A stretch of DNA of 64,000 nt from assembly GCF_024834075.1 (NCBI RefSeq), contig NZ_JANUXR010000001.1, forward strand, positions 186,001-250,000, read 5' to 3'. Numbering within the stretch: position 1 is the first letter of the stretch; each line of letters starts with the position of its first letter. Below the pieces are notes generated by a model, which saw nothing but the letters and a program-made list of their open reading frames with translations, ran no database searches and was not told the origin of the DNA. The stretch comes from Corynebacterium sp. HS2168-gen11 (GTDB lineage Bacteria; Actinomycetota; Actinomycetes; Mycobacteriales; Mycobacteriaceae). The translations under genes and the position numbers were made by a program. Positions 45,055 to 53,161 of this stretch are shown one piece after another.

Positions 45055-45816
45055 CTAATGCTCTAGATTTGCCATGATGGTTATTATAAATACAAAATAC
45101 CCAAATGCTATCAGGAAATACCACATAACACTGTTGCCAATTGGTCTTTTGGCATTAGCGCCATGCTTCATATCCCAACGTCTACGCATAAACCCGTGCG
45201 GCAGGAAACAGATAATTGCCGCCACACCCAGAGGTGATAACAACGCAAAAAAGATATTGACACGTATCAATAGTCCAGCCCAAAGTTCCCCGAAAAACGG
45301 TATAAAATGAGAGAAAATATCCGGTAATGGAGAATATGGCACTATGGCGATTACGATCGAAAATACCACAGCCATAGCAGTAATTAAGTCAGCTGTCTTT
45401 TGCTCCTCATGAAGCTTTTCTGCTGCAAACTTTTTCTGCAGATTGCGTAACTCTAAATCAAGGTTTTTCCGATCTGCATGCTCTTTCTTGAGTGCTTTTA
45501 GTGTCTGCTGAGCAGGCACAAAACTTAATGGCTTACCGGAAGGCGCCATTTTGTTTTTCCGAACTGCACCGTATACGCCTGCTGAGTTTTCCAGAGCCTG
45601 CTGCTGCTGATAAATCGCGCGGAAACGTGACTCATAGGCATCAACCATGGTTTGCTTTTCGGCGTCTGCTTTTTCTAAGATTCGCTGTTTCGCCTTACCA
45701 GTTTGATCCCTCTGGTCAACTATACGATGTTCAAGCTCTTCACATTTTTTACTCGTTGCTTGAGGTAAATTTTCAAGTTCATAGAATAATGCATAAAAAT
45801 GCTGCACATTAGTCAT
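45055..45816 (-). CDS. Coiled-coil membrane protein of the type VII-like locus
   Basis: A 253-residue protein of no family I recognise. Residues ~15-140 are charged and heptad-like (CEELEHRIVDQRDQTGKAKQ, KKEHADRKNLDLELRNLQKK), suggesting a long coiled coil. The C-terminal part has three or four TM helices (LITAMAVVFSIVIAIVP; IRVNIFFALLSPLGVAAIICFL; MWYFLIAFGYFVFIITIM). Its start overlaps the stop of the large ATPase gene by one base (TAATG), so the two are translationally coupled. It could anchor the ATPase, which has no TM of its own. Confidence 0.75.
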   Translation of the reverse strand: MTNVQHFYALFYELENLPQATSKKCEELEHRIVDQRDQTGKAKQRILEKADAEKQTMVDAYESRFRAIYQQQQALENSAGVYGAVRKNKMAPSGKPLSFVPAQQTLKALKKEHADRKNLDLELRNLQKKFAAEKLHEEQKTADLITAMAVVFSIVIAIVPYSPLPDIFSHFIPFFGELWAGLLIRVNIFFALLSPLGVAAIICFLPHGFMRRRWDMKHGANAKRPIGNSVMWYFLIAFGYFVFIITIMANLEH

Positions 45817-48800
45817 TATTTACCCAACCTCGACTCAAGCATGTTACGGAGATTTTTATCTCCAATTTCACTTTCTGACAAAATTGCAATCGGTACAACA
45901 CTATTACCTCTACGCAATAAACATGTCTTGTTGCTCTCAAGTTTGTTAGCGACATAGCTACCTAGTAACTTCCAAGAATGTTCAGAATCCATGCGCGTTA
46001 GCAGTTGTGCTGCGTTGGGGTTCCATTCTAAGAACATATCAATGATATGTTGCTCAAATTCCGCAACCATCACCAGGTGTACACCATGTTGTGGCCCTGT
46101 GGTGGATATAAACTTCAGAATTTGTTTAACGTTGTCTGTGCAAAAATCTCCGATATCATGGATGAAGATAATACGCCTACGCTTAGCGCTACCAGTATCG
46201 TCGTTAGATGATGCTGCCGATTTTTTGTAAATACGCTGATTGATCTCATCTCGAATTTGTTCAAGCAATTGATAAAAATCTGTCTCATTTTCGACACCAG
46301 TCGCAATCTGACTATGAGGCAGTTTCTGATCATCTATATATTCAGCAAAATCAGATTCTGAATCTCTACGTTCAATAAAATCTAGCTGAACCGTTTCGGT
46401 GGCATTACTGTTTGCAATGGATGCAAATATAATTTTCGCGATACGTGTATAACCAGAACATAATTCACCAGTAATTATGAGATTCGAAATTCCATTCTGA
46501 TCATCAAACAATAATTGTTCTATACCGTTATTACTGCGCCCGACGATGGCTACAGTTTGATCGTTATGAATCAACTTTCTTTCGTTGCCGAAGATATCTT
46601 CAACAGCAGTTGCTGCACTAGACACAGTGGACAGTGCATCATAGTACTGAGCAATGTCTATTATTTTTCCAGCTGGAAATCTAGCCACTCTTTCAAATTC
46701 CTGGAAATCGCCGTCTGAAAGTGTTTCAATCGACATCACCGTACGCAGACCATCTTGCGAATTCGTAGCCGAATAAATGAGCGTGCGGCTGTGATGCATC
46801 GCAGGTATATTGTCGGCTGTTTTTGTAGTGTCTCTCACAAGCTGACCATTCTTACCGAAGAACAGCATGGTCTTGTAGTCCTTTGTTACACTGAACTGAT
46901 CTCCTGGTACATCGCGTAGATCAGTCCAATGCCCAATTACATTGACATTTCGACGTGGGAGCACGCGAATAAAATCGTTCCATCCAGCGCTTTCTGCCAC
47001 AGATTTAAAATCGGAGTTTTCAGCTCCGAGTAACGCAACAATTACGCGATCTCGATTATTATTCGACAATACAATCTCTTTGACGCATTCTTCCACACAA
47101 TCAGGTCCATAAACCTCAACATTTGCACCGAGGTTCTTGAGAGTCTCAAACCACCGTTCCATTGATGCTGTTGCGCGGAAATGCGGAATCAACCCGTCAA
47201 AACATATAACGCGGATGCTAGGATCGGAAGCCGCAGCAACCGCACTTAAAACTGCAGCTTGCAATGTTGCAATCGCTCGTGGCATTGACTTTTCATCTCC
47301 ACCCAACAGGAGAACATGAGAACCAGGTATAGGAGAAAATACTGCCTTCGCCACGTTAAATTCAATCGTCGTTTCTTGACCCACCCATAGCGGTAAAGTA
47401 CCCTCATATTCTTCTGGTCGCGATGCTCTCTCGAGCAGCTGCCTAGCCGTCACAACTGCATCACCCCGATACACTAGAGGACGAGGAGGCAGATCACCTG
47501 CAATTTCTGCTTCCTGATAAAGCTGTCCCTGCAACTGATTCGTATATTCCTCATCTGCCCGAGCAACGACAAATAATTGATTTTCACTTGGTAGACCAGC
47601 TTGAGGATTAAAGATTGCTTGGCCGCGATATCGAAGCATATGACCGTCTTCGTTCTCTACTCCCATGAATTTAGAAAATTCTCCTGGGCCTAACTGAAGC
47701 ACAATACGACCAGCGATATTCTCAAAAATCGCCTTATCTTTGTCGCCATAAAAGCTCACACCGCTCAAGGTCTGCGTCGCGAGCATAACATGCAAACCAA
47801 AAGACCTTCCCTTGCGTACAAGATCTTCCAGCAAACTCGTAGCCTCTTGAGAGGTTACCTTATTAAAAAGCCCTTGGAATTCGTCGATAATGAGAACCCA
47901 GCGAGGCATCACAATCCCTGTTTTCTCGCGTAAATTCCAGATATTTGCCACGCCATTATCGCTGGTAAGGCTCGCTCTTCTTTCCATTTCTTGTTTGAAA
48001 TGTCGCAATGTAGCCATACCAAAAGCTGCATCACAATTTCTTGTCACAACTTTGGCATTCGGAAGTGGCGGAACCCCATTTTCACCTGCAAACGGTATGA
48101 AATCGCCGCCTTCTTTAAAGTCAAGCAAGAATAGTTCGAGTTCATCTCGACGATAGCGAGTTGCCATGGAGTAAATAATGACTTTTAACAAATTGGTTTT
48201 ACCAGAACCAGCGCGACCACCGATGAGCAAATTCTGGATGTTCGCGTTGGTATCACCCAGCACGAATTCTGTCTGCTGCGTACCCTTGCGTCCCATAGTA
48301 ATCGCCAAACCATAGTCAGATTTACGCTGTTCCATGGAAATAAGTTCACGCAACGGAATATTCGGGAGTGAGCCTGTTTGAGCAGCCTTAACCACAACTT
48401 TTAAGAGGTTCGTATACTCAATATCTAAATGAGCTGGGCTTAGTTTCACCGGGATAGCTGGTTTATCTTTCAGACCAGCTATTTGTATGGTTGCCTGATC
48501 GTTTTCAAGAGAAATTACAGATGCGTATTTGTATACCGATTCCACATCTACCCGATCTGGAATCGGAACGTTCGGATCGCGGTGCATGATGACGGATAGA
48601 CCAGCCGCAGCCCCAGCATGCATCAACTTATCTAAAATCGCCACTGACTTCTGAGACCAGTCTGAAGGAGCGTCTAAAATAACTAAAACACGATAAGGGT
48701 ATTCATGCTGTCCTGTTTCTTGAATCAAATCCCCCATCGTTCCATGGCTACCTATCGAGGCTTGGGTATTGCCAATAAAATCAAGGTGCTCTTCAAGTGC

Positions 48801-49769
48801 TTGCTCGAAGGCTCTTTGGATGGGTTGGATGGTTTTGAACAGACCTGCATCGGAGGCACCTGTTGGCATAAAGTTCGCAAGAATTTTGTTACTTCGTGGA
48901 TTAAATACTGTAACAATTACTTGGCCTGCTGGTACAGCTGTGTATACCTGAGAAACTAGATTCTGTAATAGCGTCTTAAGTGCAGGATCAGTTTGAGCTG
49001 CCTCAATGATAATGTGACCAGAGTCAATAAGCGGAAGCCGTGCCATTACCGGAGGTAGCTCGCAATCAAGCACTTCTGGGCCAACTGGCCGAATTTCTCC
49101 AACTTCAATCAACTTACGTACAGTAGTTGTTGGCAAACATTCACTAAATGCCTCTGCGGTATCCAGCATTTGAAAATTGGTAACCGCAGTATTTTTCTCA
49201 AACTCTCTGGCTGTGTCATGTAAATCTGAAAACAATCGTTTAACTTGAGTACTCGCTTTAGTTTTCAGCGCTTGAAGCTGTTGTTGCAAATCCTTCACAG
49301 CTTTACTGAGAGCCTCATCCGCATCAGCACAATGTACCTGCGATTGCTCTTGAATCTGGTTAATTGTCAAATGCAGTTGATTTAATTCGATTCGTCTAGC
49401 AACCTCTATATCAGCATGAAGCTCGCCTAAATCAGCTTCAAGAATTTCCGTACGCTCTCGGATAATTTGATCTAAAGCAGCTGCAAGTTCGCGATTGAAC
49501 TTAATCTGATCCTTTGTTGACATTGATTGAATTGTGCTAGGAGGTTGAGGCAGCTTTGTTGAAACTGTCCTTGACCGTTTATGCAACCGATTTGATTCAA
49601 ATCTCTGTTTTCTTCCAGGTTTGAGAGTTTCACCTTTCACGCGGTTGCTTTCATTGAGCACCGAATCAGTCACTGCATGATTCTGCACATTCACAATAGC
49701 GCCACATTCGAGGCACAGATTCTCAAATATTGTTACCCCACCGCATTGGTTACATTTCGGTTCAGACAT
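45816..49769 (-). CDS. Zinc-ribbon FtsK/SpoIIIE-type ATPase with three EccC-like modules
   Basis: A 1317-residue protein. An N-terminal zinc ribbon has Cys 6, 9, 19 and 22 (CNQCGG...CLECG), and a predicted coiled coil spans ~80-190. The first FtsK-type ATPase at ~485-790 is intact: Walker A GGRAGSGKTN at ~517, Walker B WVLIIDEF with Asp ~629, and the sensor ATQTLSGV. The second module (~795-1000) has a degenerate P-loop (LLGGDEKSMPRAI), and the third (~1075-1300) also does (ITGELCSGYTRIAK; IIFIHDIGD). One active module followed by two degenerate ones is the EccC architecture of type VII secretion. No TM helix or DNA-translocase gamma domain is visible. Confidence 0.82.
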   Translation of the reverse strand: MSEPKCNQCGGVTIFENLCLECGAIVNVQNHAVTDSVLNESNRVKGETLKPGRKQRFESNRLHKRSRTVSTKLPQPPSTIQSMSTKDQIKFNRELAAALDQIIRERTEILEADLGELHADIEVARRIELNQLHLTINQIQEQSQVHCADADEALSKAVKDLQQQLQALKTKASTQVKRLFSDLHDTAREFEKNTAVTNFQMLDTAEAFSECLPTTTVRKLIEVGEIRPVGPEVLDCELPPVMARLPLIDSGHIIIEAAQTDPALKTLLQNLVSQVYTAVPAGQVIVTVFNPRSNKILANFMPTGASDAGLFKTIQPIQRAFEQALEEHLDFIGNTQASIGSHGTMGDLIQETGQHEYPYRVLVILDAPSDWSQKSVAILDKLMHAGAAAGLSVIMHRDPNVPIPDRVDVESVYKYASVISLENDQATIQIAGLKDKPAIPVKLSPAHLDIEYTNLLKVVVKAAQTGSLPNIPLRELISMEQRKSDYGLAITMGRKGTQQTEFVLGDTNANIQNLLIGGRAGSGKTNLLKVIIYSMATRYRRDELELFLLDFKEGGDFIPFAGENGVPPLPNAKVVTRNCDAAFGMATLRHFKQEMERRASLTSDNGVANIWNLREKTGIVMPRWVLIIDEFQGLFNKVTSQEATSLLEDLVRKGRSFGLHVMLATQTLSGVSFYGDKDKAIFENIAGRIVLQLGPGEFSKFMGVENEDGHMLRYRGQAIFNPQAGLPSENQLFVVARADEEYTNQLQGQLYQEAEIAGDLPPRPLVYRGDAVVTARQLLERASRPEEYEGTLPLWVGQETTIEFNVAKAVFSPIPGSHVLLLGGDEKSMPRAIATLQAAVLSAVAAASDPSIRVICFDGLIPHFRATASMERWFETLKNLGANVEVYGPDCVEECVKEIVLSNNNRDRVIVALLGAENSDFKSVAESAGWNDFIRVLPRRNVNVIGHWTDLRDVPGDQFSVTKDYKTMLFFGKNGQLVRDTTKTADNIPAMHHSRTLIYSATNSQDGLRTVMSIETLSDGDFQEFERVARFPAGKIIDIAQYYDALSTVSSAATAVEDIFGNERKLIHNDQTVAIVGRSNNGIEQLLFDDQNGISNLIITGELCSGYTRIAKIIFASIANSNATETVQLDFIERRDSESDFAEYIDDQKLPHSQIATGVENETDFYQLLEQIRDEINQRIYKKSAASSNDDTGSAKRRRIIFIHDIGDFCTDNVKQILKFISTTGPQHGVHLVMVAEFEQHIIDMFLEWNPNAAQLLTRMDSEHSWKLLGSYVANKLESNKTCLLRRGNSVVPIAILSESEIGDKNLRNMLESRLGK

Positions 49770-50153
49770 TAAGCTACCTATCGTTAATTACGAAGAATGA
49801 GCTCAGATTTACGAGCCTTTATCCTCAGTTTTTATAGAAATAATACACTCGATCAACATTCATGAAAAGTATATTTACAGCAAAATCATGCCCCTGAAAA
49901 GTAAGTTTGCAACTATTCATTGCATAATTCGTCTTTCTTACTTTCAAGCCTCGACATACTATGGGCTTTGCCTGCATCGAGTGTTCACAGAACCTCAACT
50001 ATTCCGATTTCGTCGTAACTCTTGCGTAGAATTTGTCACTCACACCATGTTTCAATACCGATCATGGTTCAAGGCGAAGAATAGCTTTGTGATCATCAGC
50101 TTTTGTATGCGTTTTCAAAAAATACGATACTAAAAGGTTTTTGTTCAATTACT
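49770..50153. other. Intergenic stretch upstream of the large ATPase
   Basis: AT-rich and without a convincing gene. It should contain the promoter of the ATPase operon. I could not place it with confidence. Confidence 0.4.
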
Positions 50154-50309
50154 TTAGTTCGTCAAATATACGTCATTGATCACTTCTATGACTAACCTTA
50201 GAAATCGCAGATTACCAAAACACAGCTCGAAAAGCTCACTGGAGCCTGTGTCCACACAAAAAATAGAAAGCACATGGTTGTCACTCCCAGTGCTGATGTA
50301 TTTACACAC
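50154..50309 (-). pseudogene. Possible small gene or remnant, 51 codons
   Basis: An open frame starting at a GTG directly after AGGA, with a protein-like composition (CKYISTGSDNHVLSIFCVD; LCFGNLRFLRLVIEVINDVY). It has no recognised family. It lies between decayed sequences and may be the end of a broken gene of the locus. Confidence 0.22.
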
Positions 50310-50344
50310 TCCTGTGTTGTCATCTAAGAGGGGTCAATCACAAT

Positions 50345-50632
50345 CTCGATTCACCCCATACCCATAGCAAAAGAGCTACGAGAAACACAAAGAGCCAATG
50401 CAAATATTTCTGTCATTCAGATCGCTTTTCAACTTCAACTCGTCGAAAAGCAAAGCTACCGTCATGTTCAAAAGTCGCAGATTACTCCAAAAGTAAATCA
50501 TCTGGGAGTTAGACAGCAATGGAATCTTCCCTGAAAACGCAACTTTCTAGTTTTTACACGATACCTAGTGACGACAGCTAAAGCAGCCGCCACTGATACC
50601 AATACAACAATTCTCGAATGCCTATTTTCTCG
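50345..50632 (-). pseudogene. Decayed membrane-protein remnants after the second Esx-like gene
   Basis: In frame with the Esx-like gene and directly after its TAG stop, 44 further codons are open (50501-50632). They encode a TM-like helix IVVLVSVAAALAVV flanked by basic residues (RYRVKTRKLR). The sequence then continues in a second frame with stops (SIAV, LPDDLLLE), and ends FAFRRVEVEKRSE with an ATGA overlap to a further TM-like stretch (HWLFVFLVALLLWVWGE, shifted frame). Two frames with scattered stops suggest a former membrane protein that has lost its reading frame. Confidence 0.4.
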
Positions 50633-50893
50633 CTACAGGGTAGTCGATAAGTAGTTGTCAATCGCACTGTCAGCTTTCTTAAGTGCGTCCTGCGCATTTT
50701 CCAAAGCCATTATTGATTTTTTTAAAGTCTCATCCATGTCCGTGAGTGCGCTCACAACGGTTCCCACCAAAACATCATTAGTACGATTGCGCGTAGTTTC
50801 GAATTCCACCACTTCATCTGCAAGCTTATTCCGAAGCTCGTTAAATCTTTCTTGGATTCTACGAAGTGCTTTTTGTGTTTGCCGAACGCTCAT
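50633..50893 (-). CDS. Esx-like (WXG100-like) small helical protein A
   Basis: An 86-residue protein predicted to form two helices (RRIQERFNELRNKLADEVVEF and DETLKKSIMALENAQDALKK). The turn around residues 42-44 reads L-V-G, at the place where WXG100 proteins have W-x-G. I chose the ATG at 50893, preceded by AAAGGAAT, over a TTG at 50908. It has no signal peptide and no C-terminal Y-x3-D/E. It pairs with the next 86-residue protein, and the large EccC-like ATPase is encoded further downstream on the same strand. Confidence 0.7.
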   Translation of the reverse strand: MSVRQTQKALRRIQERFNELRNKLADEVVEFETTRNRTNDVLVGTVVSALTDMDETLKKSIMALENAQDALKKADSAIDNYLSTTL

Positions 50894-50935
50894 GCGTATT
50901 CCTTTCAATCGATATAAAAGAATTACAAACTAGGG

Positions 50936-51196
50936 TTATATGCTTGCTATATACATTTGCGCGCGTGTGATTGTATCATCCAGCGCTCGGATTGAATTGA
51001 AAATTTCATTACTCACATCTTCCAACGTTTGCGCAACTTGGCGGTCAACTCCAACATTCGTGCCACGGAGTGTAGTAATAACTGATCGAATCATTGATTC
51101 ATTTGAGTGATTAAACCTATTAAGATCATTAATGTAACCATTCGCTTGATAGATAATCCTCTGCAATTCATTTTGAATTTGCTCTACACTATTCAC
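50936..51196 (-). CDS. Esx-like (WXG100-like) small helical protein B
   Basis: An 86-residue helical protein with a GTG start and a strong AAAGGAG ribosome site. Two helices (QIQNELQRIIYQANGYINDL and RQVAQTLEDVSNEIFNSIRA) flank a turn with L-R-G at residues 43-45, again at the W-x-G position. It has the same length as its neighbour, 42 bases away in the same direction. This fits a heterodimer such as EsxA/EsxB, but the sequence is far from known members. Confidence 0.7.
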   Translation of the reverse strand: MNSVEQIQNELQRIIYQANGYINDLNRFNHSNESMIRSVITTLRGTNVGVDRQVAQTLEDVSNEIFNSIRALDDTITRAQMYIASI

Positions 51197-51337
51197 GAGC
51201 TTCTCCTTTACACGAAACGTAATTATGTTGCACGTACGGACAATACTTCTCTGAATATATCACCTATTGCAAGAATTATCACGACTTCACATTACTTATA
51301 ATGCACGCAGCTTAGAGGTTTTTATCAACTTACGGAA

Positions 51338-51630
51338 CTATTCAAATAACCAACGCTTCCAGGTATAAATCCAAGCTGCATTAGGCAAAGCCAATGCACT
51401 AGCATCGCATGACATATTTATGAGCGAGATCATTAATCCAGACATAGCAGCTATCAACACAACAACGAAAGCAGCTTATAGGGAGCATCATCGGCAGTGG
51501 GACAGTCGCCGAGAAAAGCACGCTTGCCAATGTTCCGCAAGCAATATCAAAGATTGTTGCTAATAGAGCCAATAAGCTTCTTTAGCTATCTGCATAAACT
51601 ATCAATTGAATCGCACTAATTATTAAAACT
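51338..51630 (-). pseudogene. Frame-broken small membrane protein remnant
   Basis: On the minus strand, segments in alternating frames read like one membrane protein: VLIISAIQLIVYADS, a stop (51582-51584), then SLLALLATIFDIACGTLASV and SATVPLPMMLPISCF, a frameshift near 51465, then VVVLIAAMSGLMISLINMSC and LPNAAWIYTWKRWLFE with a stop at 51338. This looks like a dead gene upstream of the Esx-like pair. No family is assigned. Confidence 0.4.
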
Positions 51631-51654
51631 TACGTTATAAAGAGGTTAAAAATT

Positions 51655-51698
51655 AAAAAAGAGTTATTCAGAGCATTATGCCCGAATAACTCTTTTTT
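51655..51698. terminator. Terminator at the right edge of the type VII-like block
   Basis: A stem with AAAAAAGAGTTATTC and its complement ends in TTTTTT (arms 51655-51669 and 51684-51698). It is the end of ychF transcription or of the remnant region. 51699-51814 is empty. Confidence 0.75.
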
Positions 51699-51814
51699 AT
51701 ACACCAGTCGCTCAATTCACATCCATCACAGATTCAGAATTGACACAGTATAAATCCCTTTCGGCCGCTTCATCTGCAGATGTCGGAACATATGGAACTA
51801 GCATGTTTTTCTAA

Positions 51815-52900
51815 TTACACGTTGAACTTGAATTCCACTACGTCACCATCAACCATGACGTATTCCTTGCCTTCCATGCGCACTTTGCCCTTGGCTTTTG
51901 CTTCAGCCATGGAACCTGCCGCATCGAGATCGGCAAAAGAGACAACTTCTGCTTTAATAAAGCCTCGTTCAAAGTCAGTGTGAATCACACCTGCTGCTTT
52001 TGGAGCCGTATCGCCCTGATGAATAGTCCAAGCGCGAGACTCCTTTGGCCCTGCAGTCAGATAGGTTTGCAGACCAAGGGTAGCAAAACCAGCGCGAGCC
52101 AGTGAGTGCAGGCCAGGCTCGGTTTGACCGACGGACTCAAGCAACTCGAGTGCTTCGTCTTCATCAAGCTCGAGCAATTCCGTTTCGGTTTTCGCATCGA
52201 GGAATACGCAGTCCGCTGGAGCAACCAATTCTCGGAGAGTTTGCTTCCGTGCGTCGTCAAGCAGCACTTCTTCATCAGAGTTAAAGACGTAAAGGAATGG
52301 CTTGGCGGTCATCAGGTGCAGGTCGCGGAGTTCTGCAAGCGAGATCTCCCCCAGCTTGGCCGCAGAGAATAAGGTGCGGTCATCCTCAAGGATCGCTTGA
52401 GCTTGTTTCACGGCGGCGACGTTGGCGGCGAGGTCTTTATTCTTTTTGGCCTCTTTTTCCAATCGCGGCAAAGCCTTTTCAATGGTTTGCAGGTCCGCGA
52501 GGATCAATTCAGTGTTAATCACCTGAATATCAGTCTGCGGATCGACTTTGCCGTCGACGTGAATAACATTTTCATCGGCAAAGGCGCGTACGACCTGACA
52601 GATCGCATCAGCTTCGCGGATGTTCGCCAAGAAGGCATTACCCATGCCTTCACCTTCCGAAGCGCCTTTGACAATACCTGCGATGTCCACAAAGGAGACG
52701 GTAGCAGGCAAGATGCGCTCTGAACCGAAGATTTCAGCCAGGCGGTTCAGACGGGCGTCGGGAAGCTCCACTAAGCCAACATTCGGTTCAATGGTGGCGA
52801 ATGGGTAGTTCGCGGCGAGTACGTCGTTTCGAGTTAATGCATTAAATAAGGTGGACTTGCCTACATTGGGCAATCCGACAATTCCAAGAGTTAAGGTCAC
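51815..52900 (-). CDS. ychF: Ribosome-associated GTPase/ATPase YchF
   Basis: A 361-residue Obg-family protein. The G1 motif GLPNVGKSTLFNAL is at residues ~8-21, G3 is DIAGIVKGASEGEGMGN, and the altered G4 region is YVFNSDE, consistent with the ATP preference of YchF. A coiled-coil insert at ~140-170 and the C-terminal TGS domain (HTDFERGFIKAEVVSF) are present. It is a conserved core gene and marks the return from accessory to core DNA. Confidence 0.96.
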   Translation of the reverse strand: MTLTLGIVGLPNVGKSTLFNALTRNDVLAANYPFATIEPNVGLVELPDARLNRLAEIFGSERILPATVSFVDIAGIVKGASEGEGMGNAFLANIREADAICQVVRAFADENVIHVDGKVDPQTDIQVINTELILADLQTIEKALPRLEKEAKKNKDLAANVAAVKQAQAILEDDRTLFSAAKLGEISLAELRDLHLMTAKPFLYVFNSDEEVLLDDARKQTLRELVAPADCVFLDAKTETELLELDEDEALELLESVGQTEPGLHSLARAGFATLGLQTYLTAGPKESRAWTIHQGDTAPKAAGVIHTDFERGFIKAEVVSFADLDAAGSMAEAKAKGKVRMEGKEYVMVDGDVVEFKFNV

Positions 52901-53100
52901 GATATTTCATACTATCATCTTCAGCAACAAACAATGATTCTCAAATAGTGGGAAATAATTTCCCATTTTACGAACAACGCAGTAAGATACTCAACAACGA
53001 TGCTTCTGAGACAGGCTTCCACCCATAAAGTCTTCACCACTGCATCTTGTTGATTGCACCACATACGCCACCATACGTTCATACAGAAGCTTTCAACTTT

Positions 53101-53129
53101 GTACCTGCATTTTCTTTTCAGGCAGGTAC
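53101..53129 (+). promoter_or_regulatory. Small hairpin in the metP leader
   Basis: GTACCTGC (53101-53108) pairs with GCAGGTAC (53122-53129), ending 32 bases before the metP ATG. It could be an mRNA structure or a protein site. The rest of the 52901-53100 gap shows nothing definite. Confidence 0.4.
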
Positions 53130-53161
53130 CACAAGTACTCTATACGAAAGGCATTCTTGTC

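Noticed and set aside
44725..45066. 113-codon open frame on the plus strand
   Set aside because: No domain, no ribosome site and no protein-like composition. It crosses the end of the opposing coiled-coil gene.
45816..49769. Chromosomal FtsK DNA translocase or conjugation ATPase
   Set aside because: No N-terminal TM region, no gamma (KOPS-binding) domain and no relaxase or pilus genes nearby. One active plus two degenerate modules fits EccC better.
49888..50133. 81-codon open frame on the plus strand
   Set aside because: No recognisable family, AT-rich random-like composition and no ribosome site.
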